A DNA stretch of 64,000 bases from Pedobacter sp. L105 (GTDB lineage: Bacteria > Bacteroidota > Bacteroidia > Sphingobacteriales > Sphingobacteriaceae). The position numbers and the translations under genes were made by a program. Shown piece by piece: positions 44,234 to 53,188 of this stretch. The DNA is taken from NCBI RefSeq assembly GCF_009765875.1, contig NZ_LMUP01000009.1, forward strand, positions 584,205-648,204, given 5' to 3'. The notes under the pieces are model-generated. The model made no database searches. It was not told the DNA's origin and saw only the letters and a program-made list of their open reading frames with translations. Position 1 is the stretch's first letter, and the number at the start of each line of letters is the position of its first letter.

Positions 44234-45268
44234 ATGAAAATATTTAAACAGTTTTTTTTTATTGGTGTGATTTCAATACTTTCTTCTTTTGCTGTTAAAG
44301 CTCAGGATAGTTTGATTATTATTGGTAAAATTGACAAGCGGCTTGATGAAAAAATCATAACGATGGAGAAAGTTTATCCATTTCCTAACACCTTGCCTAC
44401 TACAAAAACAGAGTGCATAATTAAAGATGGCAAATTCTTTTTCTCTATTCCCGCAACAGCACTGGAACAATACCATATTAGATTTAAAAATGATCATAGT
44501 CCTAACGATTTTGTTAGTTTACTTTTACTTCCCAAAAAAACTGAAATCGAGTTTTTAGATAGCTCGCTTGTGAATTACACTTTGGTTGGTAACAATATAA
44601 ATGGCCTATATAATAATTCAATATTACCCATTACAAATAGGAGAGAATTTACACAAGAAGAAGTGAACAGGGCATTGACAACGTGGGTGGAGAATCACGT
44701 GGACTCACCACTGAATACCTATATGATGGTTACAACATTATTGAATAATGTGTCAGATGATGAAATTTCCCGCTTATTTAATTTAATTCCTGATGCGAAT
44801 AGAAAGGGTACTTATTTTAACGAGTTGAAATTTATTAAGGAAAATCTGTATGTAGGAAAAATATTGCCCGACTTTGTACAAGCTGATACAAGTGGTATCC
44901 CAATAAAGCTTTCAGATTTTAGGGGTAAATATATACTCGTAGACTTTTGGGCATCATGGTGTAAGCCATGCAGGGCGGAAAATCCTCATTTGGTAGCCGC
45001 TATGAAAAAGTATGATCATAAAAAGTTTGATATTATCAGCGTGTCTCTAGATAGTAAAAAAAGTGACTGGCTGGAGGCTATCAGTAAAGATGGGTTGCAA
45101 AATTGGACGCATGTTTCTGATTTGAAAGGGTGGAACAATGGTGTCTCGATATATTATAAACTCATAGCAATTCCAAGAAACTTCCTTCTTGATCCTAGTG
45201 GAAAAATAATTGCTAAAAACCTTCGGGGACAGGATGTTCTTGATATGTTAAATAAGATAATTGATTGA
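44234..45268 (+). CDS. TlpA/ResA-like thioredoxin-fold exported protein
   Basis: A 344-residue exported redox protein. A signal peptide (IFKQFFFIGVISILSSFAVKAQ) starts at the ATG at 44234; the longer frame up to 44117 would precede it with hydrophobic sequence and is unlikely. Residues about 25-110 look like a DUF4369 domain (SLIIIGKIDKRL, ECIIKDGKFFFSIPA), followed by a helical linker and an AhpC/TSA-type thioredoxin domain with VDFWASWCKPCRAENPHL (Cys about 243 and 246) and the cis-proline region AIPRNFLLDPSG. It is a periplasmic disulfide reductase or related protein. A terminator follows. Confidence 0.88.
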   Translation: MKIFKQFFFIGVISILSSFAVKAQDSLIIIGKIDKRLDEKIITMEKVYPFPNTLPTTKTECIIKDGKFFFSIPATALEQYHIRFKNDHSPNDFVSLLLLPKKTEIEFLDSSLVNYTLVGNNINGLYNNSILPITNRREFTQEEVNRALTTWVENHVDSPLNTYMMVTTLLNNVSDDEISRLFNLIPDANRKGTYFNELKFIKENLYVGKILPDFVQADTSGIPIKLSDFRGKYILVDFWASWCKPCRAENPHLVAAMKKYDHKKFDIISVSLDSKKSDWLEAISKDGLQNWTHVSDLKGWNNGVSIYYKLIAIPRNFLLDPSGKIIAKNLRGQDVLDMLNKIID

Positions 45269-45352
45269 AAAACATCATGGGTAGTAGATGTAGCTCAGAC
45301 CTGTGATTGGTAGGTTAGAATTTATTGATCAAATAGACTTCCATTAAATGAG

Positions 45353-45387
45353 AAAAACCTGCTCGTCTTTCGATTTGCAGGCTTTTT
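45353..45387. terminator. Putative bidirectional terminator between tlpA-like and tssK
   Basis: AAAAACCTGC (45353-45362) pairs with GCAGGCTTTTT (45377-45387), one extra base on the right side. Located between convergent genes, it has A-rich left and T-rich right flanks, so it could act both ways. Confidence 0.6.
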
Positions 45388-45461
45388 GTTGGTTTTGATG
45401 TCGTTTAACTTCTTCTGGCATTGTTCACCACTCAACCGTAATAGTTGTTCATCTTAAATTT

Positions 45462-46619
45462 TTAATCCAACAGCGTCCATGTTCTTTTAGTTTGAACCTG
45501 CTGTACCATTTGCTGTTCGGCAACAACAATGTTTTCTTTTCGCTGACCGATATATTCAAGTGTGCCCAGCTTATTCCAGAGTGCGATCATTACCCTTAAG
45601 AACTCTTCTGTCATAGACATAGCTGCGTAAATGTTCTGATGGTCATAAACCAGTTCGATATTACGTGCCAGCAATTCTTCAAAATTACCCGGGGTTACGT
45701 CCCGCCATTCGTAAAAATATTTGAGCATTTCTTCACGTTCTTTAGATTCGATGAGTTTGATTCCTGTAAAAAAAACGTGGGCAAGATTTGAGCCGTAACC
45801 TACAACATGCACCGGGGATTGCTGGTAACCAAAGTTTCTGTAGCTAAAAAAGATCTGGGCAATATAGTCAAGCAGTTTCTCTGAAAGTAACCTAATATTT
45901 TTTCCCAGGGGAGTGATGGAGTCTTTACTGCTTGTTTTATCGATGATCTTAAAAGCTGCCAGCTGCAATTCGTTGATCTGGGTACTGAACAATTCATAAT
46001 ATCTGATCAGTGAGGGATGACTAATCATATTGCTGCTTGGCGGGATATAATTTGAATTAATGGTAATCCTTCCATTTTCCAGGATCAGCTGCCCGATGGT
46101 TAGGTGATAACTGCCTGTAGCTTTTGGGGCCATCTCGGCAGCGGGAAGTATGGCAATGCTATAGCTTTTGGTAACATCAGGATACCTTGGCGGATTGTCT
46201 TCCGGATCTGGATTTCCAGAGGGTATACGCTCAAAAGGGTTAACCATTAGCAAGACATTATATAATGTAACCTTAGAGTAATCAGCATTGTCACTGTTAA
46301 AATAGTGAGTATAGCTGAGCTGGTTATCGAAGTTTGAAGACTCTACAATATCAATCCTGCAACCATCGGCGGTAATTGCATTGCAGTGTCTAACTCTAAC
46401 TTCAATATGATTTGTGGCTTTTTCCAGAATCTCAATATCATGCGAGCTGCGCTGCCCGGCAAAGGGGGGAAGCAGGCCATAGTTGAAACTACTGAGAAAT
46501 ACCGAACTGGCATCCCTTACAAAATCCTGATTGAACTGATCTGTAGCAACGAAGTGATCGCTGGATAGCTTCATTCCATCCACCCAGTTTACGGGTTTAT
46601 ATTTTAATGGTGAAATCAT
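45462..46619 (-). CDS. tssK: T6SS baseplate subunit TssK
   Basis: A 385-residue protein with the TssK N-terminal pattern MISPLKYKPVNWVDGMKLSSDHF, the phage-like receptor-binding-protein shoulder that recruits the baseplate to the membrane complex. The first ~170 residues are beta-rich, followed by helices and a C-terminal small domain (EFLRVMIALWNKLGTLEY). It is shorter than the proteobacterial form (about 440), as usual for Bacteroidota. It follows tssN on the same strand by 10 bases. Confidence 0.85.
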   Translation of the reverse strand: MISPLKYKPVNWVDGMKLSSDHFVATDQFNQDFVRDASSVFLSSFNYGLLPPFAGQRSSHDIEILEKATNHIEVRVRHCNAITADGCRIDIVESSNFDNQLSYTHYFNSDNADYSKVTLYNVLLMVNPFERIPSGNPDPEDNPPRYPDVTKSYSIAILPAAEMAPKATGSYHLTIGQLILENGRITINSNYIPPSSNMISHPSLIRYYELFSTQINELQLAAFKIIDKTSSKDSITPLGKNIRLLSEKLLDYIAQIFFSYRNFGYQQSPVHVVGYGSNLAHVFFTGIKLIESKEREEMLKYFYEWRDVTPGNFEELLARNIELVYDHQNIYAAMSMTEEFLRVMIALWNKLGTLEYIGQRKENIVVAEQQMVQQVQTKRTWTLLD

Positions 46620-46629
46620 AGTTTTCTGT

Positions 46630-47523
46630 TTATATAAAAATTGATTCGTCTCCCGTTATTTGTGGTTTATTGGCGTTTTCAGATACTCTTTTGGCATAAA
46701 TGGTTACCTTCTCAGTAATGGCATTGTTCAGGATATCAAGATCAGGGTCGATGAATACGTTCTTTTTAAAGAAAGATGTTTTGATAAAGAATATCCATTT
46801 ATAGGATTCCTGTTCGTCACTGTAATATTTTACCGGACTTTTGGGGAATTTAAGATTGTAATCCTCGATGAATTTATAGAACCACTCTCCGAAAATCATG
46901 TTTTCTGGTGCTTTAGCCTTTACCTTAATTGGTTCCGGATCGTTAGTATTCTTGTATAATTCAAGTTCCAAAACAAGCAGATGGTCAAAGTCGAGGTGAT
47001 CCATTTCAATATGGATAGGGGTGGCAGGGTATTTCCAGATCTTGTAGATTTCTGTAGGAATACTGATAAGTGCAACGTAGGCCCACCAGAATAGCAGGGG
47101 GATAATAAATGTCATAAGACTGGTTGCTGCCCAGATTCCAAAGTGGATATCACTAAGCCAGTTGAAGGCCAGTTGAAATAGGAAAAAGCCGAGCAATGCA
47201 CTAATAAGGACAGCAAATATGAAAAAGAATTTTCTTTCCAGCAGTTCCTTTGGATAATAGCGGGTAGCCAGGTAAACGAAGAGACAGCCTGTTCCCAGGT
47301 AATAGATCTGGCAAATGATATAACCCCAGGGCATAAAGTCAAAGCTCAGAAAACCCATAAAACCTGGTAAGGCGAGAATGATACTTAAGATAAGGATACT
47401 AACGATTAGTCTTTTGTTGTTAAGAAATTGATTCTTTTTATTTACAATAGAAATCAAAGCTGCGGAAACGAGGAAAATAAGTGGAAATAGTAAATATCGA
47501 AGAAAGAATGATTGAACGTCCAT
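46630..47523 (-). CDS. tssN: T6SS membrane protein TssN (subtype iii)
   Basis: A 297-residue protein with about six hydrophobic helices in residues 5-160 (for example YLLFPLIFLVSAALISIV, LILSIILALPGFMGFL, FFIFAVLISALLGFFLF) and a C-terminal cytoplasmic domain (IHIEMDHLDFDHLLVLELELYK, FGEWFYKFIEDYNLKFPKSPVKY). TssN is a Bacteroidota-specific T6SS component thought to belong to a membrane complex that replaces TssJLM. The start at 47523 (MDVQSFFLRYLL) is preferred over a longer frame to 47586. It is upstream of tssK and divergent from tssG. Confidence 0.8.
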   Translation of the reverse strand: MDVQSFFLRYLLFPLIFLVSAALISIVNKKNQFLNNKRLIVSILILSIILALPGFMGFLSFDFMPWGYIICQIYYLGTGCLFVYLATRYYPKELLERKFFFIFAVLISALLGFFLFQLAFNWLSDIHFGIWAATSLMTFIIPLLFWWAYVALISIPTEIYKIWKYPATPIHIEMDHLDFDHLLVLELELYKNTNDPEPIKVKAKAPENMIFGEWFYKFIEDYNLKFPKSPVKYYSDEQESYKWIFFIKTSFFKKNVFIDPDLDILNNAITEKVTIYAKRVSENANKPQITGDESIFI

Positions 47524-47726
47524 TAAATTATACTTGATGTTTATTTTGATGTCTTCACAAATATGATACCTTAAAATAAATGTCATAAAACCTGCATGAG
47601 CTTACAGTAAAAAAAAATAATAAAAAACAAGCTCATGCAAGTGCCATAACTGCTAAAGAAATTCTGCATTAATGAAAATGGTATAATTATTAGAGGTATG
47701 TGTTATTATCTAAACGCAAATCATCC

Positions 47727-48665
47727 ATGAAGCAAAATTTACAGCTGAAGAACGATCTGAATACTGACTTTAAGGCGATCACAAAAGCGGCAGAGCTGAT
47801 CGAGAATGGAGATTTTGAAACTGATCAGATTGCTATTTTGCCCGTTGGAGGGCGGCAAAGCGCTTACGCAAAGGACCTTGGTAATTATTCGTTTTATTAT
47901 TCTGATAGCAAGCGCAAAGATTGCCTGGTCATTGAATTGAATAGGGAAGGGTTATATGATATGCTGCCTGAAGGGCTTTTTCATCAGCCACCAACAGGTA
48001 GTTCGGGTCTTTCTGAACAGGAAATGATAGCCGATGTACAGGCACGGAGAGCAGAAGAAAAAGATGCGAGAAAATTTTTTATGCCTTTTGAAGCAGAGTT
48101 GAATCATCTTAGGACGATCCTTGAATTGTATGAAAACAGACTGGATAAAAGAACTACTTATAATGATCTGACGAGGATATTCGGTGCGGAATGGAAGGAA
48201 TTTGAATTGCTTGATAATGAACAGAGTATCATATGGATGCATCTCTTGCCATTGATCAGCGAGAAGCGTAACGATCTGGATTTTTTGGGACAATTGCTGT
48301 CTTTATTGTTTAAAGTGCCTGTTCAGGCTGCGTTGAGTTTGAGGAACCTGAAGCGGGCACCAATTGAAGAGAAAATGCAGTTCAGGCTGGGTTTCGGTAG
48401 TCTGGGTATAGACTCTACTATCGGCAATAGCTTTCTGACTGATGATGAAGATATTGTAATCAGTGTAGGGCCGGCAGATACCGATAAACTGGTTCGTTTT
48501 ATGCCAGGAACACCAAGTACTTATATCATTGATCTGGCAGTTTCTTATCTTTTGCCAGTTCAAAATGAGATCAGTATAAAACTGGTTCCCAATTTAGAAA
48601 ACCAGGTTGGTGCGCTAGGTGCCGGAAGCAATAATTCTTTCCTTGGCTTTACCGTTTATCTTTAA
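47727..48665 (+). CDS. tssG: T6SS baseplate subunit TssG
   Basis: A 312-residue baseplate wedge protein. Family features are the FMPFEAELNHLRTILELYENR helix region, LRNLKRAPIEEKMQFRLGFGSLGIDSTIGNSF, GPADTDKLVRFMPGTPS and the end SFLGFTVYL, which match the TssG plan LG..aLG....G..f.....i.i.lGpl....f..flPg. The frame can be opened upstream to a GTG at 47700, but the ATG at 47727 (MKQNLQLKNDL) is preferred. It is the only plus-strand tss gene between two minus-strand pairs and ends 12 bases from tssF on the other strand. Confidence 0.82.
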   Translation: MKQNLQLKNDLNTDFKAITKAAELIENGDFETDQIAILPVGGRQSAYAKDLGNYSFYYSDSKRKDCLVIELNREGLYDMLPEGLFHQPPTGSSGLSEQEMIADVQARRAEEKDARKFFMPFEAELNHLRTILELYENRLDKRTTYNDLTRIFGAEWKEFELLDNEQSIIWMHLLPLISEKRNDLDFLGQLLSLLFKVPVQAALSLRNLKRAPIEEKMQFRLGFGSLGIDSTIGNSFLTDDEDIVISVGPADTDKLVRFMPGTPSTYIIDLAVSYLLPVQNEISIKLVPNLENQVGALGAGSNNSFLGFTVYL

Positions 48666-48677
48666 ATTGTGGTTTAA

Positions 48678-50531
48678 TTACGCCAGCAGCAGCCTGTAGT
48701 GGATGTTCATGATACTGCGGTTTTCTAATTTTGACTGCGTAAGTTCCAGAATTGACTTCCATTCATCCTTGTTGAGGTCGTGCTGATTTGCCGGAGTAAT
48801 GATGATATCCGTAGTTTTGATAAATCCTTCTTTTGGATTTTGCGCCACCATTAATCCTTTGGCAAGTTTTAGTCCTTTGATCTTATTTCCAAGTTCATAA
48901 GAACAGAAATTAATCACATCCGACTGTGTAACAATTCTATTTGCTGTAGTTAAGCCGTATTTAAAAGCCTGAACACGGTTAGCTGCATTTAATCTGGATC
49001 TTCCGCCCTGCGTATTGCTCAGCAGGAAAATGCTGTCAGGAATCATTTTGCTGTTTTCAAATGATTGTAAACGGCTGCCTGACCTGATCTGGTTGCCCAT
49101 TTCTGCATTGGTTGTCCAAAATTCAAGGAACATGATATCCGCATTGTTCAGCGGTTTAACAATGATATAGTTCAGCAATTCTTTCATCGTAGCGAGCTGC
49201 GCTTTGGTTTTTTGCTGGATAATGGAGATGTTCTGTTCCAGTTCTTTTAAAGAGCTGTTCAGGAAGTCTGAACCATAGGCCGAAAAAGATGCTTTTTCAT
49301 CCCTCAGCAGCTCGAAAAGATAATCTACCACCTCTTTCGCGTTCCTGTTATCAAATCGCTCTGAGCCGCCGTAACGGATGGAAAAAGAGCCTGCGCTGCT
49401 GTCGTCATCATGGCTGTGAGGGATTTCTGTATAAATGTTGCCCATTTTATCTCCCAATGAATGAACGCTGAGGAACTGATCATGGTCTTGTACTTTAACC
49501 GGAATAATATTCGTCATCATTTTAAGGCGGTGTTTAAAGTCGTGAATTCTTTTATTAACCACCGGAAAGGCATTGATAGAGATATGCAGCTCATCCAGCA
49601 TTACTTCTGTGATTGCTGCCGGAAATACAACTTTTAACCACAGCAGTTCCTTTTTTAAGTTAACCAGGCTGCCGGGCTGGAAGAGCTGTTCAAATTCTTT
49701 GGGGTATAATTGCAAACTAAAGTGCTGGGGATTAAGATGATCATCATCAATAGTCAAGAACCTGTTTGCGTAGAATGAGTGCACATCTTCTGTGAGCAGG
49801 TTCAGGATATCATGGTTATCAAACGGAGAATTTGAGTTCAGCGCGGGGGTGATATAGAACTTATCTAAAGCTGTGTTTACAGGAAGGCCGTTTACGGACC
49901 ACTTAGACAGGGCTAAAAGATCATATATGTTGTTATTGATTGCATAATTTCTCCAATCAAAATAAAAACTAATACCGTTAAGTATCTTTAAAGTGGAAGG
50001 AGGGCGGATTCCTATGTATAAAGTGTTCGGTTCAAGGGCCGATCCCCGATTGGTATGGGTAAGAAGTGATTTATGATGCTGACTGTCAACCTGAAATAAG
50101 TTGCTTCCGCTGGCCAGATAAACTACCTCTGCATTAAATACCTTAATTGGCTTTAAAGGACTAAAAAAGATGTCTGCCGAGTTTTCTGTGCTGTTTTCGT
50201 TCATGTCCTTTAACTTTTTCCGAAAGTAGAACTGTGTTTTTGTATCTATGATTTCTGAGGGTTCATGAGGGCGGGCATGGGCGATAGCATGCGCGGGTAA
50301 TGCAGAGGTTAATGTATCTGATGCTAAGATACGTGAGATCTTATCCAGAACCCTGTTTTCAAGGTTTTTTACGTCGTTTGATACGTTAAAAAGCTCTGTG
50401 CTCAGTGCTTCAATCAACAGTTTAACTAAAGGGTCAAAATCATTGGTATTCTTTATTCCCCAGTAGTCACGTGCATTTTTTAAAATCCTGTTTCTAATTT
50501 CGTCTTTTGAAGAATAAAATATGTTTTTCAT
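48678..50531 (-). CDS. tssF: T6SS baseplate subunit TssF
   Basis: A 617-residue baseplate wedge protein, close to the usual ~600. It begins with the TssF-like IRNRILKNARDYWGIKNTNDFDPLVKLLIEALSTEL. The central part has the domain SGSNLFQVDSQHHKS, and the C-terminal region includes NRVQAFKYGLTTANRIVTQSDVINFCSYELG and a final ferredoxin-like end. It pairs with TssG as the 2:1 wedge. It is co-oriented with tssE, which lies 84 bases upstream. Confidence 0.87.
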   Translation of the reverse strand: MKNIFYSSKDEIRNRILKNARDYWGIKNTNDFDPLVKLLIEALSTELFNVSNDVKNLENRVLDKISRILASDTLTSALPAHAIAHARPHEPSEIIDTKTQFYFRKKLKDMNENSTENSADIFFSPLKPIKVFNAEVVYLASGSNLFQVDSQHHKSLLTHTNRGSALEPNTLYIGIRPPSTLKILNGISFYFDWRNYAINNNIYDLLALSKWSVNGLPVNTALDKFYITPALNSNSPFDNHDILNLLTEDVHSFYANRFLTIDDDHLNPQHFSLQLYPKEFEQLFQPGSLVNLKKELLWLKVVFPAAITEVMLDELHISINAFPVVNKRIHDFKHRLKMMTNIIPVKVQDHDQFLSVHSLGDKMGNIYTEIPHSHDDDSSAGSFSIRYGGSERFDNRNAKEVVDYLFELLRDEKASFSAYGSDFLNSSLKELEQNISIIQQKTKAQLATMKELLNYIIVKPLNNADIMFLEFWTTNAEMGNQIRSGSRLQSFENSKMIPDSIFLLSNTQGGRSRLNAANRVQAFKYGLTTANRIVTQSDVINFCSYELGNKIKGLKLAKGLMVAQNPKEGFIKTTDIIITPANQHDLNKDEWKSILELTQSKLENRSIMNIHYRLLLA

Positions 50532-50615
50532 TGATATTTGAAATAATATGTTTTTTAGAATTATAGTACTGTATGTAATTTAGATCATACTATCTTTAAA
50601 ATAGAACAGTTTGTG

Positions 50616-51050
50616 TTAACTTGATAGCGGACTTAAAAACAATGACGTATTAAAATAGTATTTTTCTCCTGTAATATTGATTTTACCTCGTATGGAAATG
50701 TCCACTTTCTTCTTAATTTCTGTAACATTCCTGATAGTAAAGGACTTCTCTACTTCGGTCATTTTTATTTCTACTTCTACCTGATACAGCCTGTTTTCAT
50801 ATTCAGTGATAGATTTTAGCAAGGATTGCCTGAATTTTTCTTCCCATGTAGTTTCGCTGACGATCAGTTCGAAATCCAGATCCCATATTTCGCAACCAAA
50901 ATTGCTGTTGTGCCTATGCTCTCCAAAACGCGTAAAGATAATTAGCTCAATGTGCTGTGAAATGGACTTCCCCGCATCTGCTTCCTGCAAATCCCGGTGT
51001 TCAAAAATGTTTATTAATCGAAATGGCTTATTGTATAAGAAATCTGACAT
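50616..51050 (-). CDS. tssE: T6SS baseplate subunit TssE (gp25-like)
   Basis: A 144-residue gp25/TssE-like lysozyme-fold protein that joins wedges and initiates sheath polymerisation. The gp25 pattern is present: SISQHIELIIFTRFGEHRHNSNFGCEIWDLDFE followed by LLKSITEYENRLYQVEVEI, where the EnR-type motif (YENRL) matches the conserved EKR motif region. It is divergent from the tssO operon. It is slightly shorter at the C-terminus than average. Confidence 0.85.
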   Translation of the reverse strand: MSDFLYNKPFRLINIFEHRDLQEADAGKSISQHIELIIFTRFGEHRHNSNFGCEIWDLDFELIVSETTWEEKFRQSLLKSITEYENRLYQVEVEIKMTEVEKSFTIRNVTEIKKKVDISIRGKINITGEKYYFNTSLFLSPLSS

Positions 51051-51193
51051 ATGTTGCTATTCAATGGAACAATAATTGGTAAAAGGTTAATCAATATTAC
51101 GTCCAAACTTCAAACAAGTGAATATTGTTAGATCATGCTGGCTTAATGTTGTAATATAAATTAATAAATGCAATCTCATAACGTCTCTATTTT

Positions 51194-51715
51194 ATGAAGC
51201 CCATAAACGCTCAGGAACTGACCAGGTCCTATCAGCTTTTCATTTTAAACTTTGTTTTGCTGATTTCATTCGCATTGATTTGTGTGTATCTTTTTTTTAT
51301 TGCTTCAAAATACGAGTATCAGATTCTGGAAGATAAAGTGAAAAAAACTGATCAGCTCCTTTCCAAAAGGAAAGAGATCAATACCAGGTTTGATATGATC
51401 CTGTTAAAATTTAACGAGCTCTCGAAGTATAGCTCTATTAATTCTGAAGAGTTAAATAACCAGGCAATTCTGCTGGAAGATATTCAGAACAATAATTTTA
51501 AAATTAAGGAGATCCTTAAAAACCAGCAGCCGGCTACCAGCAGTTTTCTTTTATACAAAAAGATGTCTGACGATGTAACGCAAATGGCGGGGATCGAAGA
51601 TTCATTATTCACTACCAAATTTCAGATTGAAAATATCAGAACGCAGCTGGAATCATGTTTACATACAAACCAGTCGGCCGCCGATAAGTTAAGAGCAGGC
51701 AAATTCAGAAGATAA
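51194..51715 (+). CDS. tssO: T6SS membrane protein TssO-like, first copy
   Basis: A 173-residue protein with a single N-terminal membrane helix (LFILNFVLLISFALICVYLFFI, about 15-36) and a long periplasmic coiled coil (ILEDKVKKTDQLLSKRKEI ... LESCLHTNQSAADKL). TssO is a Bacteroidota-specific T6SS component of this layout. It starts the long plus-strand operon and is followed after two bases by a second protein of the same plan, with little direct sequence identity visible. Confidence 0.72.
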   Translation: MKPINAQELTRSYQLFILNFVLLISFALICVYLFFIASKYEYQILEDKVKKTDQLLSKRKEINTRFDMILLKFNELSKYSSINSEELNNQAILLEDIQNNNFKIKEILKNQQPATSSFLLYKKMSDDVTQMAGIEDSLFTTKFQIENIRTQLESCLHTNQSAADKLRAGKFRR

Positions 51716-51717
51716 TT

Positions 51718-52209
51718 ATGATTAAACTGAGTATAAAAGAACGAAGGGAACAGTTCCTGTTTTTTATAGGGATATTTCTCTTCACTACAGCATTGTTGGG
51801 ATTTGGCCTTTTTCACGATTATGGTGATGAAAGGATGGTTTCTAAACAGGATCTGGCAGAAAAACTTTCGCAGGATGCCGATTTTGAATCTACAGTTAAG
51901 GAACAAAGGGCAACTGTGGACAGCACTTACAAGCAGATCATCACTTTTGATCCTGGCGTGCAGGCGGTTTTTCTGGAGAACGATATCAAAAACTCTTTAG
52001 CATCCATTAAATCGGTTTATGAGCGAAAAGCTTACGACCAGCGTTACAAGTCATTTCTTGAGGCATCGCAGTTATACAATGATCTTTTTTATAACAGAAG
52101 GGAACTGAAAGGAAATAACAGTGATATAGATAAACTCAGCAAATCACTGGAAGACTGTAAACTTTCTACACGCCAGTTAAGGCAAACAATAGGTAATCAA
52201 CCAAGATAA
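51718..52209 (+). CDS. T6SS membrane protein TssO-like, second copy
   Basis: A 163-residue protein with one N-terminal membrane helix (FLFFIGIFLFTTALLGFGLF, about 13-32) and a long helical rest (EKLSQDADFESTVKEQRATV, SLEDCKLSTRQLRQTIG). It shares size, topology and the late cysteine-containing coiled coil with the preceding gene. This is either a diverged TssO paralogue or a distinct component (the position could also fit TssP or TssQ). Family assignment is uncertain. Confidence 0.6.
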   Translation: MIKLSIKERREQFLFFIGIFLFTTALLGFGLFHDYGDERMVSKQDLAEKLSQDADFESTVKEQRATVDSTYKQIITFDPGVQAVFLENDIKNSLASIKSVYERKAYDQRYKSFLEASQLYNDLFYNRRELKGNNSDIDKLSKSLEDCKLSTRQLRQTIGNQPR

Positions 52210-52236
52210 TCATATAAAAAACAAATAAAAGCACCT

Positions 52237-53184
52237 ATGTCCGAAACCACTACTAACGGAAAATCAGTAAGCAGTAATTCACAGGGGTACGTCTTTCTGT
52301 ACATCTTTATTGCTATTTTGATCCTCGCCGGGATCATATTTCTCTTTAAAAGTTCGCTTTTTGATAAACGGACTGTTGATGCAAGGATCTTAAAAGATGA
52401 ATTGTATTTAAACGAAGACCTTGTGTTTACAGATAACACAAAAAATGCTAAGAAGTGGCTATGGGAATTTGGTAACGGAGCAAAATTAGCTACCCAAAAC
52501 GGAAATTACCGCTATGCTAAATCCGGCTCTTACATTGTAAGATTAACCGTAGACGGACAGCTGCGGGAGCAGTTTCCTGTAACGGTACGGGATACGGTCA
52601 TTGCTCTGCCAGACACGGTTGTTAGTATCAGCGGCCCTACTTCAGGCGTGGTCAATGAAGAAGTAAGACTGGAAGCTGAAGGTAAAGCGAATACTTTTCA
52701 GTGGTCTTTTGGGGAAACGAACAGGGTTGACGTAAAAGGCAGAACAGCGTTATATACTTTTCATACACCCGGTAAGTTCCTGGTGAAGTTAAATACTGAT
52801 AATAGCCGCAGGGCGATTTATCATACCATTTTTATTACAGACCCCAATGCAGATCTGGAAACAGCTATTGTAGAACCCGGGGAAGGGGAGCGCAAAGTGA
52901 TTGATGATATCAGGGCACGCTTACAGGCAATTGCCAACGGAGCAGATTTTAATTCAAATTACTATTACCTGATCAGAAGATACCTGTGTAACAATGAGAA
53001 GGTTACTGTGGCTGTAGAGCAGGACAGCGTTAAAAAATCAACCGACTTTTATTCCTACTGCATGGGATTAACTTTCGGAGGCGAGATCGTAGTAGATGAA
53101 GCGCAATTAACTATAAGCCCTAATTCTACCTGCGCCAGCCTGTTAAATATCAAACAACATTCAGCTAATACCGTAAAAAAATAG
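52237..53184 (+). CDS. T6SS-linked PKD-domain membrane protein
   Basis: A 315-residue protein with one membrane helix (VFLYIFIAILILAGIIFLF, about 19-37) and two PKD-like beta-sandwich repeats in the periplasm: KKWLWEFGNGAKLATQNGNYRYAKSG and TFQWSFGETNRVDVKG...YTFHTPGKFLVKL, both with the 'W.FG...  .h.Y...G.y.V.l' plan. A C-terminal domain (about 220-300) ends with a cysteine pair region (SYCMG, STCAS). PKD proteins of this kind occur in subtype iii loci, probably in the TssP/Q position; the exact name is uncertain. Confidence 0.7.
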   Translation: MSETTTNGKSVSSNSQGYVFLYIFIAILILAGIIFLFKSSLFDKRTVDARILKDELYLNEDLVFTDNTKNAKKWLWEFGNGAKLATQNGNYRYAKSGSYIVRLTVDGQLREQFPVTVRDTVIALPDTVVSISGPTSGVVNEEVRLEAEGKANTFQWSFGETNRVDVKGRTALYTFHTPGKFLVKLNTDNSRRAIYHTIFITDPNADLETAIVEPGEGERKVIDDIRARLQAIANGADFNSNYYYLIRRYLCNNEKVTVAVEQDSVKKSTDFYSYCMGLTFGGEIVVDEAQLTISPNSTCASLLNIKQHSANTVKK

Positions 53185-53188
53185 ATCT